A stretch of 64,000 nucleotides of DNA from Bacteroidota bacterium. Lineage in GTDB: Bacteria > Bacteroidota > Bacteroidia > Chitinophagales > Chitinophagaceae. How positions within the stretch are numbered: position 1 is the first letter of the stretch; each line of letters begins with the position of its first letter. The position numbers and the translations under genes were made by a program. Below the pieces are notes generated by a model. The model was not told the DNA's origin. It did no database searches and saw only the letters and a program-made list of their open reading frames with translations. The DNA is taken from assembly GCA_023418315.1 (NCBI GenBank), contig JAEZZY010000044.1:1-64000 (forward strand), written 5' to 3'. Below are positions 25,936-33,832 of the stretch, piece after piece.

Positions 25936-26165
25936 CCAATTACGCAAGAATGAGGCGTGGGTATATGCGATGGCTTCTTGTACCGCTGGATAGAACTTCT
26001 TTCAAATAGTACATTTGACAGCATGAGCAGAAAATGGAAATTTCATGATTATACCGCATTGTATTTTTTAAGCTATGCCGTAGTAAATTGCGGAAGATTG
26101 GATTGCGGAATGAGTGGCACAAGAAGCTATGCTGCAAAGGGTCATCGCCTCATTCTTGCCCCAAT
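25936..26165. mobile_element. MITE-like element with imperfect terminal inverted repeats
   Basis: The left end (25936-25991, repeat B) and the right end (about 26113-26163) are inverted copies of each other: GCAAGAATGAGGCG is shared perfectly, then GCTTCTTGTNCC after a diverged middle. The 230-bp unit encodes nothing credible. A third copy of the end, in direct orientation, follows repeat A at 26435-26491. This is consistent with a small non-autonomous element or a dispersed repeat, but no transposase or target-site duplication is evident. From 25868 to 25935 nothing is seen. Confidence 0.45.
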
Positions 26166-26196
26166 GTGGGCATATCTTGATTATGGAATTAAAGGC

Positions 26197-26434
26197 GGGG
26201 TAATGTACCAGATTTGTTGTTTTCCCTAAAACGCCAATAAACCCCAATAAAATTGGGGTCTTTAAAAATCTGGAGTGCAGAAAACGGGAGGTAGTACTAT
26301 ATCAAACTTGTAAAAAAACCGCCTAAAAACCGCCTCTAAATCAATAAACAGATGCCACGTGTATCAGATTTGTTGGTGGGTAAAAATGTAAATTAAAATA
26401 TGTATCAGAATCCTTTGAAATGCAGTGTGGAAGC
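26197..26434 (+). repeat. 238-bp direct repeat A, copy 2
   Basis: This is the partner of 24338-24575, same length and orientation with scattered substitutions and balanced small indels. In this copy ACCCCAAT-AAA-ATTGGGGT forms a perfect hairpin (26240-26259), which is disrupted in copy 1. It is directly followed by the third copy of repeat B. Confidence 0.75.
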
Positions 26435-26491
26435 CCAATTACGCAAAAAATGAGGCGTGGGTATGTGCGATAGCTTCTTGTGCCGCTGGAT
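26435..26491 (+). repeat. Repeat B, third copy
   Basis: CCAATTACGC, then TGAGGCGTGGGTAT and GCTTCTTGTGCCGCTGGAT repeat the left end of the MITE-like element at 25936-25991 with few changes. It abuts repeat A copy 2 with no base between. From 26492 to 26561 no feature is seen. Confidence 0.6.
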
Positions 26492-26561
26492 CAGACAAAA
26501 ATGAAGAATTCATTTTTTTATTTGTACTACAGATGATACAATTTGCTAAAAGAATGAGAGC

Positions 26562-27704
26562 CTATAACCCCGATAAATTCGCAATAGCCGCTTTCAATGT
26601 CGCTTCTTGTTTGGCGAAGCAAAACCGCACGAGTTTATCATCTTTTCGGTTCCGGTAAAAAGGACTTAGCGGAATGGTAGCCACACCATATTCTTTCGTC
26701 AGCCATTGGGCAAACGCCACATCGTTTTTATCGCTGATTTGTTCATAGCCTGCCAACTGAAAATAACTGCCCGAGGCCGGCTGCCGGATAGAAAATGGTA
26801 GCCCCTTCATCAGCTCCAGAAAATAATCGCGTTTTTCCTGCATCATCTTTCCGATGTCGGGTAGATTGTCTGATTGCAGATAACGTGCGAGGGCATACTG
26901 AGCCGGCGTATTTACCGAAAAACAGAGGTATTGATGAATATGCCGGAAGGCGTTGGTGAGTTGCGTCGGCGCTATCACATAGCCGATTTTCCATCCGGTA
27001 TTGTTGCATACTTTTCCAAAAGAAAAAACCGCAAAACTTCTTTGCCTCAGCTCCTCATGATGCCATACCGAAAGGTGCGTACATCCGTCGAAAATCAGTT
27101 GCTCATATACTTCATCGGAGATCAGCAGGATGTCTGTGCCGCGCACCACATCTGCCAGTTCTTGCCAGTCTTGCGGCGACCATATCGCACCTGTGGGGTT
27201 GTGCGGCGTATTGAGGATAATTGCCTTCGTCTTAGGACTTATCGCTTGCCGCATTTGCTCCCAATCCATGCGAAAATCCGGGTACGACAAAACCACGGGC
27301 ACGGCTTTGGCACCGTTCATTTCTATATTGGGAATATAGCTGTCATAGGCAGGTTCGATGACGATGACCTCATCTCCTTTTTGCAGAAAGGAAGTAAAAG
27401 CCGTATAGATGCCGTAAGTAGCGCCGGGAGTGATGGTTATTTCCGAATCGGGATGAAGCTCCAGTCCGTAGCGTTTCCGGAAATCCTGGGCTATGGCTTC
27501 GCGCAAAAGAGGCAAACCGGGCATGGGAGCATATTGATTGTAGCTGCTTTGCGCCGCTTCGCTGAGCAGGTCTGCCAGTAGCGGGTCTATAGGGAAATCC
27601 GGAAAACCCTGCGAGAGATTGACTGCTTGATGCTCTGCCGCCAGTGCCGACATGATGCTGAAAATAGTAGTGCCGGTAGTGCCGTGCTTATAGGGAATGT
27701 GCAT
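26562..27704 (-). CDS. Class I/II PLP aminotransferase (methionine/kynurenine type, YbdL-like)
   Basis: A 380-residue fold-type I aminotransferase. The PLP lysine is in FSFGKVCNNTGWKIGY. The N-terminal signature NLSQGFPDFPIDPLL and the YNQYAPMPGLPLLREAIA stretch match the YbdL/methionine aminotransferase group. It probably transfers amino groups from methionine or aromatic amino acids to 2-oxo acids, for instance in methionine salvage. It lies ten bases after manC on the same strand, so it may share its transcript. Confidence 0.88.
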   Translation of the reverse strand: MHIPYKHGTTGTTIFSIMSALAAEHQAVNLSQGFPDFPIDPLLADLLSEAAQSSYNQYAPMPGLPLLREAIAQDFRKRYGLELHPDSEITITPGATYGIYTAFTSFLQKGDEVIVIEPAYDSYIPNIEMNGAKAVPVVLSYPDFRMDWEQMRQAISPKTKAIILNTPHNPTGAIWSPQDWQELADVVRGTDILLISDEVYEQLIFDGCTHLSVWHHEELRQRSFAVFSFGKVCNNTGWKIGYVIAPTQLTNAFRHIHQYLCFSVNTPAQYALARYLQSDNLPDIGKMMQEKRDYFLELMKGLPFSIRQPASGSYFQLAGYEQISDKNDVAFAQWLTKEYGVATIPLSPFYRNRKDDKLVRFCFAKQEATLKAAIANLSGL

Positions 27705-27713
27705 GGGTGAAAA

Positions 27714-28799
27714 TTACAGAAATTGTTCGCCTTTGTTTCGTTTTACCTCCGCTACGTATTCTTTTATCTGTTGTTCCCTGCTTCTTTCGCAGATCAGCAA
27801 GATGTCTTTGGTATCAATCACAATCATTTTTTCCATTCCCTGCATGACTACCAGCTTGTCTTTTGGCGCTTTTATCATGCACTCCGTAGCATCTATAATC
27901 ATCACATTCTCTCCATATACGGCATTTCCCAGATAATCTTTTTCGGAATTATCATAGGCGCTTTCCCAGGTGCCGAGGTCGCACCAGCCGAAGTAAGCAG
28001 GGATGACATGCACATTCTTTGCTTTTTCCATAATGCCATAGTCAATGGAAATGTTGGTACACTGGGTATAAAGCAGGTTGATGACCCGTGCTTCTTCCGG
28101 TGTGTTATAGACCGTTTTCGCCTGTTCAAAAACTTCGTTCAATTCCGGTAAATGCTTTTCCAGCGCAGTCATGATGGTTTTTACATTCCATACGAAAATA
28201 CCGGCATTCCATAGGAAATCCCCGCTTTTCAAAAAAGTTTGTGCCAGCTCCAGATTGGGTTTTTCGGTAAAGGTTTTTACGCGATGTACTTTATCGGTAT
28301 CGTTATCCGCATCATATTGGATGTATCCGTATCCAGTATCGGGGCGGGTAGGTTTGATGCCCATGGTGAGCAATACGGGATGTTGTGCCACAAAATCAAA
28401 CGCAGCCGAGCAAGATTGTTCAAAGCTGTATTCATCCATGATAAGATGGTCGGAAGGCGACATGATGATGTTGGCTTCGGGATTTAGCGCCATTATTTTA
28501 TGTGCAAAATAAGCGGCACAGGGCGCGGTGTTTTTTCGGGAAGGCTCGCTGATGATGTTTTGATCGTCCAGTTCGGGTATCTGTTCTTTCAGCGTTTGTA
28601 TATAGGCATGGTTGGTGATGATGTAGATATTTTCTTTGGGGCAGATTTTCGAGAAACGATGATAGGTCCATTGAATCAGTGATTTGCCAGTGCCCAAGAG
28701 GTCTAAGAATTGCTTAGGCAGGGCGGTGCGGCTTTCGGGCCAAAAGCGGCTGCCGATACCGCCGGACATGATGGCTACATAATTGTTCTTATTGAGCAT
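27714..28799 (-). CDS. manC: Mannose-1-phosphate guanylyltransferase
   Basis: A 361-residue nucleotidyltransferase. The nucleotide loop is MSGGIGSRFWPESRTALPKQFLDL, and the later motifs NTAPCAAYFAH, MSPSDHLIMDE, KPTRPDTGYGYI, FTEKPNLELAQ and FLWNAGIFVW are those of the GMP branch of ManC. It makes GDP-mannose from mannose-1-phosphate and GTP for surface polysaccharides. It lacks the C-terminal isomerase domain of bifunctional ManC/AlgA. Confidence 0.94.
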   Translation of the reverse strand: MLNKNNYVAIMSGGIGSRFWPESRTALPKQFLDLLGTGKSLIQWTYHRFSKICPKENIYIITNHAYIQTLKEQIPELDDQNIISEPSRKNTAPCAAYFAHKIMALNPEANIIMSPSDHLIMDEYSFEQSCSAAFDFVAQHPVLLTMGIKPTRPDTGYGYIQYDADNDTDKVHRVKTFTEKPNLELAQTFLKSGDFLWNAGIFVWNVKTIMTALEKHLPELNEVFEQAKTVYNTPEEARVINLLYTQCTNISIDYGIMEKAKNVHVIPAYFGWCDLGTWESAYDNSEKDYLGNAVYGENVMIIDATECMIKAPKDKLVVMQGMEKMIVIDTKDILLICERSREQQIKEYVAEVKRNKGEQFL

Positions 28800-28839
28800 A
28801 TCTCTTCTTATTTCTCACGAAAATAATCTTTCACCCAAT

Positions 28840-28865
28840 AAAAAACCGCTTTTTTTAAAGCGGCT
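28840..28865 (-). terminator. Rho-independent terminator of the Nfu-type gene
   Basis: CCGCTTT (28846-28852) and AAAGCGG (28857-28863) form a perfect stem. On the minus strand it is followed by a T-run (28845-28841), and it lies just after the stop of the Nfu-type gene. Confidence 0.75.
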
Positions 28866-28891
28866 TATAGTATGTTTAGCATTTCCGGTAT

Positions 28892-29485
28892 TTATTCCGA
28901 TTCCGCTACTACTTCTTTCACTTCCGGTATCATGCGTTTCATCATTCCTTCGATGCCAGCTTTCAGGGTAATCATAGAAGAAGGGCAGCCGGAGCAGGAG
29001 CCTTGCATCATCAGCTTCACCACGCCATCGTCATAGCCACGGAAGCTGATGGCGCCGCCATCCATTTCCACGGCGGGTTTTACATAATTTTCCAGCAGTT
29101 CTTTGATGCGTTTTACCACGTCGCTGTCATCGGCATTCACATCATTGGAAGCAACGGGCTTGGCTACAATATCTTGTTCATTAATCACTATTTTACCTTC
29201 CTGCAAATATTCTTTCAAAAATTCACGAATGGTAGGAATCACCTCATCCCATTGGGTGTCGGTCGTTTTGGTAAGGGTTACGAAATTGCTGGCGATAAAT
29301 ACGCTTCGGATAAAAGGAAAAGCGAACAATTCTTTTGCAAGCGGAGAAGGCGCAGCGCTTACCTCATCGGGAAAATCAATGCTCTTGCCCGGATAAAGCA
29401 GTTTATTGGCTACAAACTTCATGGTTTCGGGGTTGGGAGTCATTTCCGTATAAATGCTCACGATGGTGTTTCCTGTCTTCAGCAT
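28892..29485 (-). CDS. Nfu-type iron-sulfur cluster scaffold/carrier
   Basis: A 197-residue protein with an N-terminal Scaffold-Nfu domain (SIYTEMTPNPETMKFVANKLL... ELFAFPFIRSVFIASNFVTLTK) and a C-terminal NifU domain (VKRIKELLENYVKPAVEMDGGAI) with the cluster-binding GSCSGCPSS. It carries Fe-S clusters to client proteins. It has its own -7 element and a terminator, so it is transcribed alone. Confidence 0.93.
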   Translation of the reverse strand: MLKTGNTIVSIYTEMTPNPETMKFVANKLLYPGKSIDFPDEVSAAPSPLAKELFAFPFIRSVFIASNFVTLTKTTDTQWDEVIPTIREFLKEYLQEGKIVINEQDIVAKPVASNDVNADDSDVVKRIKELLENYVKPAVEMDGGAISFRGYDDGVVKLMMQGSCSGCPSSMITLKAGIEGMMKRMIPEVKEVVAESE

Positions 29486-29500
29486 CTTAAAAAATTTTTA

Positions 29501-29508
29501 CAAAAATA
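29501..29508 (-). promoter_or_regulatory. Probable -7 element of the Nfu-type gene
   Basis: TATTTTTG on the minus strand matches TAnnTTTG and lies 15 bases before the ATG. A clear -33 element is missing. Confidence 0.4.
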
Positions 29509-29658
29509 GCCAATATTCACATTGCACCGCATCAAAAATGGGAATATAACTAAAGGCGTTATCAATGGGAAGTTCCGGTTTTTTATGGAATGATTTTTTA
29601 TATTATTATAAATGTTCAAAAACTTGTTCTATATTAACCTTCCAAAATTGATATTGCC

Positions 29659-30054
29659 ATGAAACGTTTTTTTCTCCTTACTCTGTTTGTTACAGGATTC
29701 ACTTATACATCTGAAGCGCAAAACAAAAAATCGGATGCCGACCAGAATTTCCGGATCTGCTTTGTAAACGGACAATATATAGCCTGCGATGCAGATGCAC
29801 CGCTTACCTCGGCAGGTACGATGTATGAAGCGCAGCCGCAGGAAATACCAGCTCCACCTCCTGTGTATATAGGAAAAGGCACGGCAAGAAAAAGCCGTAT
29901 GCAGGTAAGTTTTGACGATCCTAATGCACCCTACCAAGGTGTGAACAGCCAGGTAAACGATGGGGTGGAAAAAAACAAAGACCGCAATGTAAACTACCTT
30001 GATACCTCTACGCCTATTCCGCCAAGCGATGGAGGATTGTCGAATAGAAGATAA
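29659..30054 (+). CDS. Secreted protein of unknown function
   Basis: A 131-residue protein with a signal peptide ending at SEAQ (MKRFFLLTLFVTGFTYTSEA). The mature part has two cysteines in FRICFVNGQYIACDAD, a proline-rich stretch EIPAPPPV and a polar tail. No domain is recognised. It stands alone and is followed by a good terminator, so it is probably a real expressed gene. Confidence 0.7.
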   Translation: MKRFFLLTLFVTGFTYTSEAQNKKSDADQNFRICFVNGQYIACDADAPLTSAGTMYEAQPQEIPAPPPVYIGKGTARKSRMQVSFDDPNAPYQGVNSQVNDGVEKNKDRNVNYLDTSTPIPPSDGGLSNRR

Positions 30055-30081
30055 TTCCACTCCCTGCTTAAAAATCAGTTC

Positions 30082-30114
30082 AAGGCCATTGCGAAACAGA
30101 GCAATGGCTTTTTT
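30082..30114 (+). terminator. Rho-independent terminator
   Basis: GCCATTGC (30085-30092) and GCAATGGC (30101-30108) form a perfect stem with an eight-base loop and are followed by six T. It ends the transcript of the small secreted protein gene. Confidence 0.85.
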
Positions 30115-30182
30115 GATGGCCGGCCGTCTTTATTTTAAAATAAAGACCAACAAGGTTTCCCTATAATACGGAACTTCGCCCT

Positions 30183-30890
30183 ATGAAAGCCATGCTCTTC
30201 GCAGCCGGATTAGGCACACGCCTCAAGCCCTTTACCGACCATCATCCCAAAGCGCTTGCACGCGTGCACGGAAAAACATTGCTGCAATGGAATATTGAAT
30301 ATTTACAACGCTTCGGCATTCGGGAAGTAGTGGTAAATGTGCATCATTTTGCCGACCAGATTGAGCAGGAATTGCACATCCATAGGGGTTTTGGCAGCAA
30401 GGTGCATATCTCTGATGAGCGGGATGCCGTGCTGGAAACCGGTGGCGGGCTGAAGAAAGCCCAACCGTTTTTGGAACGCGAAGAATATTTTCTGGTAATG
30501 AATGCGGATGTATTAACCAATCTGGATCTCCAACGGCTAATGAAGGCACACCACCCCGAAAACATGGCTACGCTTGCCGTGATGCAGCGGGCATCCTCCC
30601 GCCATTTATTATTTGATGAAGAAATGACCCTGTGCGGATGGCGGAATAACACAACGGGCGAAGAAAAAACAGCGATTAAAAAATCAGGCGTTCGGCCCTA
30701 TGCGTTTAGCGGTATTCAGGTGGTTACACCCAAAATTTTCGACATGCCCTTCAACGGAAAATTTTCGATGATAGACATGTATTTACATTTTGCGAAACAA
30801 GGCGTTGTAAAGGGCTTCGACCATAGCGGCGATGTGTTTCTGGATGTGGGCAAACCGGAAAGCCTGCAAAAAGCCGCAGCATTATTCTGA
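30183..30890 (+). CDS. Sugar-phosphate nucleotidyltransferase (HddC/MurU-like)
   Basis: A 235-residue NTP transferase starting MKAMLFAAGLGTRLKPFT, the GXGTRLXP nucleotide loop, with the lysine in HHPKALARV, the metal site in FLVMNADVLTNLD and the ending SGDVFLDVGKPESL. Relatives transfer a nucleotide to sugar-1-phosphates, such as heptose-1-phosphate (HddC) or MurNAc-1-phosphate (MurU). The heptose-kinase-like GHMP gene at 41709-42734 makes the HddC role attractive, but the genes are not linked. Confidence 0.85.
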   Translation: MKAMLFAAGLGTRLKPFTDHHPKALARVHGKTLLQWNIEYLQRFGIREVVVNVHHFADQIEQELHIHRGFGSKVHISDERDAVLETGGGLKKAQPFLEREEYFLVMNADVLTNLDLQRLMKAHHPENMATLAVMQRASSRHLLFDEEMTLCGWRNNTTGEEKTAIKKSGVRPYAFSGIQVVTPKIFDMPFNGKFSMIDMYLHFAKQGVVKGFDHSGDVFLDVGKPESLQKAAALF

Positions 30891-31157
30891 CAAAAATTCC
30901 GTTGAAACATAGGGATGATCAACATCCCTCCACTCCGTTTCAAAATGGCGACTGTAAGAATATTCCTACATAAATAATCCCGATTAAAAGCAGGATGGCA
31001 TCCTATAGGGATTCTGCTGCTTCAAAAAAATCTTCCTGTTCTTTGATGACCTTTTTAGGGCTGTTGCTATTTGTAGATGTCTGCCTATGCGTGCACCTAT
31101 GATGAAGTAGTTCAAACGCAGTTCGGACGCTTTTTATCACCGTCTAAAACAATAAAA

Positions 31158-32819
31158 ATGGAACAGCAACACATCACCCTCATCATCCGCCACACTGCGG
31201 GTTCTAAGAAGGGGCAAGTAGAACGTTTTCCGCTTTCGGGTAACACCGATATTCACATTGGCCGCGGGCTCAATAATGACGTGAGTTTCGATCCGGTAAA
31301 AGAAGACACCATCAGCCGCGAGCATTGCCGCATCGTGCAAGATGCCGTACATCCCGAACAGTTTATGGTTATTGATTGCCAGAGTAAAAACGGCACTTTT
31401 GTCAATGATAAACGCATCACCGAAAAGACAGAGGTTTTTGCCGGAGATACAGTGAAACTGGGACTGGATGGGCCGGCCTTTGAAATAGACCTTGACCCAC
31501 GCCCCGCATCTCATGTGAAGAAAACACGCGTCCTGGATACTCCCGCCAAAGAAACCAAATTGCATGATACCGGCGCAGTAGCCACCCCCAACACAACAGC
31601 CCCTGTAAAAGAAACTATCGGAAAACAAACCATGCAACACATGTTGCACGAATCGGAAAAAAAGAGCAAAACCGGTCTGCTGATTACTATTGCCGCATTT
31701 TTATTGCTGGCAGGCACAGGGGGTTATTTGCTATGGAATAAAAAAGCTGAGAACAAGATCATCCACGTAAAAGAAGAAAAAACAACCCTTACCCCTGCTG
31801 AAATCGCCAAAGCCAATGAAGATAAAGTAGTGTATATAGAACTGGGATGGAAACTGACCCGCACTTCATCGGGCGAAGAACTTTACCATGTGTATTATCC
31901 CGTGTACAACGGAAAGGTATTCAGTCATTACACAGGCGCTTATATAAAGAACGCACAAGGAAGAGTAATTCCGCTGATGGTTACAAAGGGTGATTATTTA
32001 AAAGCCTTAGGCAATATCAGCGGTATCGAACTGGACCCTATCGCCGGCACCGGCACCGGCAGCGGATTTGTGGTGGATGAGCGCGGTTTTATTGCTACCA
32101 ACAGGCATGTGGCCTCCAACTGGCTCACCGCTTATCATTTTCAGGATTATGCCTTCCCCGGCGTGCTGGCCATACCCAATGCCGACGGCACCTATGCGCC
32201 CGATTGGAATATAGCCGTAAACCGCGATGACGTAGGCATTTGGGTTCCGGGCAACGAATCCGGAGTATCGGGAACGAATACCTATCTGGATGTAACCTTT
32301 GCCAACAATGCACAACGCACCCCCGCCAAAATCGTGCGCATCTCGCCCACTCATGATGTGGCTATGATAAAGATAGATCTTCCCGAATCCTTGCCTTCGG
32401 TAGAACTGAATGATAACTATGACAAAATACAACCCGGCGATGCAGCCATCGTAATGGGCTACCCCGGAATGGCACCTGCACAGCTCGTGCTCAAACGCTC
32501 TCAAGATGCTTTTAACAACAACCCCAATGTGAGTGTCGTACCCGTTCCCACTATCAGCAACGGAAACGTAGGCAGGCTGGTACGCGGAACAGAAAAAAAC
32601 AGCAAGATAGACGACTATATGAATGTAATGGGCGATTATTATCAACTCACTATCAACTCCGCAGGCGGTGGCAACAGCGGCGGACCTATGTTTGATGATC
32701 ATGGAAAAGTAGTTGGCATCTTCAGCGCGGGAAAAGCCGAAGTAGGTGCCGCCATCACCTTTGCCGTGCCTATAAAATATGCGATGGAGCTGATGGGCCG
32801 ACAACAAGTAATCAAGTAA
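31158..32819 (+). CDS. FHA domain - transmembrane - trypsin-like serine protease
   Basis: A 553-residue protein in three parts. The N-terminal FHA domain (about 5-110) has the phosphothreonine-binding residues G35-R36, S53-R54-E55-H56 and N78-G79. One transmembrane helix covers about 171-195 (LLITIAAFLLLAGTGGYLLW). The C-terminal chymotrypsin-fold protease has H317 (NRHVAS), D400 (THDVAMIKID) and S507 (GGGNSGGPMF). The FHA head should be cytoplasmic and the protease periplasmic. The ATG at 31158 starts directly before the FHA strand. It precedes a PP2C phosphatase and a Ser/Thr kinase, so the FHA domain may read the kinase's phosphorylation and control the protease. Its 267-base upstream region shows no clear promoter. 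Confidence 0.9.
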   Translation: MEQQHITLIIRHTAGSKKGQVERFPLSGNTDIHIGRGLNNDVSFDPVKEDTISREHCRIVQDAVHPEQFMVIDCQSKNGTFVNDKRITEKTEVFAGDTVKLGLDGPAFEIDLDPRPASHVKKTRVLDTPAKETKLHDTGAVATPNTTAPVKETIGKQTMQHMLHESEKKSKTGLLITIAAFLLLAGTGGYLLWNKKAENKIIHVKEEKTTLTPAEIAKANEDKVVYIELGWKLTRTSSGEELYHVYYPVYNGKVFSHYTGAYIKNAQGRVIPLMVTKGDYLKALGNISGIELDPIAGTGTGSGFVVDERGFIATNRHVASNWLTAYHFQDYAFPGVLAIPNADGTYAPDWNIAVNRDDVGIWVPGNESGVSGTNTYLDVTFANNAQRTPAKIVRISPTHDVAMIKIDLPESLPSVELNDNYDKIQPGDAAIVMGYPGMAPAQLVLKRSQDAFNNNPNVSVVPVPTISNGNVGRLVRGTEKNSKIDDYMNVMGDYYQLTINSAGGGNSGGPMFDDHGKVVGIFSAGKAEVGAAITFAVPIKYAMELMGRQQVIK

Positions 32820-32875
32820 CCGTTTCCCTTTATTGAATACGAATTTTTATTGCATGCTCATTCAGTTTTAGACGA

Positions 32876-32935
32876 GTGCTGTCATTACTTCCACCCTGGC
32901 TTCGGGTTTCGCCGAAGCCGGTGGGGATGGCAGTA
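32876..32935 (+). other. Strong hairpin between the protease and phosphatase genes
   Basis: GGCTTCGG (32898-32905) pairs with CCGAAGCC (32112 in the sense of 32112-32119 numbering is 32912-32919), and flanking CCACC/GGTGG and CTGTCAT/ATGGCAG segments extend the stem with bulges. There is no T-run, so it may be an mRNA processing or stability structure rather than a terminator. It lies 45 bases before the phosphatase start. Confidence 0.45.
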
Positions 32936-32980
32936 ACTCCTAATAACTGCGAAAACTTTCAAAGCCAATTCCGCTCCTAT

Positions 32981-33832
32981 ATGCGTTTCTTTTTCTCCAA
33001 ACCTAAAACTGCACCGAAGCATACCGAAGCCATCGGTAACACTCAGCCGGCTATGTATGGACTGGTGCATACACTTTCGGAAACCGGCCCTACGAGGCAG
33101 CATAATGAAGATCATATAAGCGCCTGCTATTTGAATACGAAAAAAAACAGACTCTTGTGTACCGTAGCGGATGGCATGGGTGGGCATAAAGCCGGAGAAG
33201 TAGCCAGCGAATTAGCTTGCAGCGCTATTTTGAATTATGTGAAACATCATAGCGGAGCCGTATCCGACGAAATCCTCCGACAAGCCTTAGAGCACGCTCA
33301 TCAGCAAATACTGGAAAACGGAGCCGCACACGCCGAACGAAAAGGAATGGGCACTACGGCTACCACAGTATTTATCCATGAGGACCGGCTTTCATTTGCG
33401 CATATCGGCGACAGCCGTTTGTATCATTATACCCAAGGTAATCTGACTCCCCTTTCCAAAGACCATACACTCGTGCAGGATATGTATGAAAAAGGAGAAA
33501 TCACCAGCGAAGAAAAAGACCGCCATGCTATGAGAAATGTGCTGACACAGGCATTGGGTACTACCCGGATTATTCAGCCCCAGCACGCCTCCTGCTCTAT
33601 AGCCCTTAGTGATAAATTCCTGCTCTGCTCCGATGGGCTGTATGATGCGCTCCGCAAAGAAGAATTGAAAGAGCTGATGGGCATGAATCATCCGGCTTTC
33701 ATTTTAGAATGTATGAAAACCATAGCGACAGCACGAAACGCTTCCGATAATTTTTCTGCTATCCTTATCTCTTTTTCTGATGACTTTATACCCCCCGCTC
33801 CTATTACTAAAGAACAAACCATTCCGTCATGA
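32981..33832 (+). CDS. PP2C-type Ser/Thr protein phosphatase
   Basis: A 283-residue PPM/PP2C phosphatase with the metal-binding motifs TGPTRQHNEDH (motif 1), CTVADGMGGHKAGEVAS (motif 2), GMGTTATTVF, AHIGDSRLYHY and SDKFLLCSDGLYDAL. It removes phosphate from Ser/Thr and should oppose the neighbouring kinase. Its last codons overlap the kinase start by four bases (ATGA). The ATG at 32981 (MRFFFSKPK) is preferred because the longer frame runs through the upstream hairpin. Confidence 0.93.
   Translation: MRFFFSKPKTAPKHTEAIGNTQPAMYGLVHTLSETGPTRQHNEDHISACYLNTKKNRLLCTVADGMGGHKAGEVASELACSAILNYVKHHSGAVSDEILRQALEHAHQQILENGAAHAERKGMGTTATTVFIHEDRLSFAHIGDSRLYHYTQGNLTPLSKDHTLVQDMYEKGEITSEEKDRHAMRNVLTQALGTTRIIQPQHASCSIALSDKFLLCSDGLYDALRKEELKELMGMNHPAFILECMKTIATARNASDNFSAILISFSDDFIPPAPITKEQTIPS

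Noticed and set aside
25940..26137. 65-codon minus-strand frame
   Set aside because: It is made of the inverted-repeat element and has no coding features.
24338..26434. CRISPR-like or tandem array
   Set aside because: The repeats are only two copies, long and far apart, with genes between them; no short regularly spaced units exist anywhere in the window.
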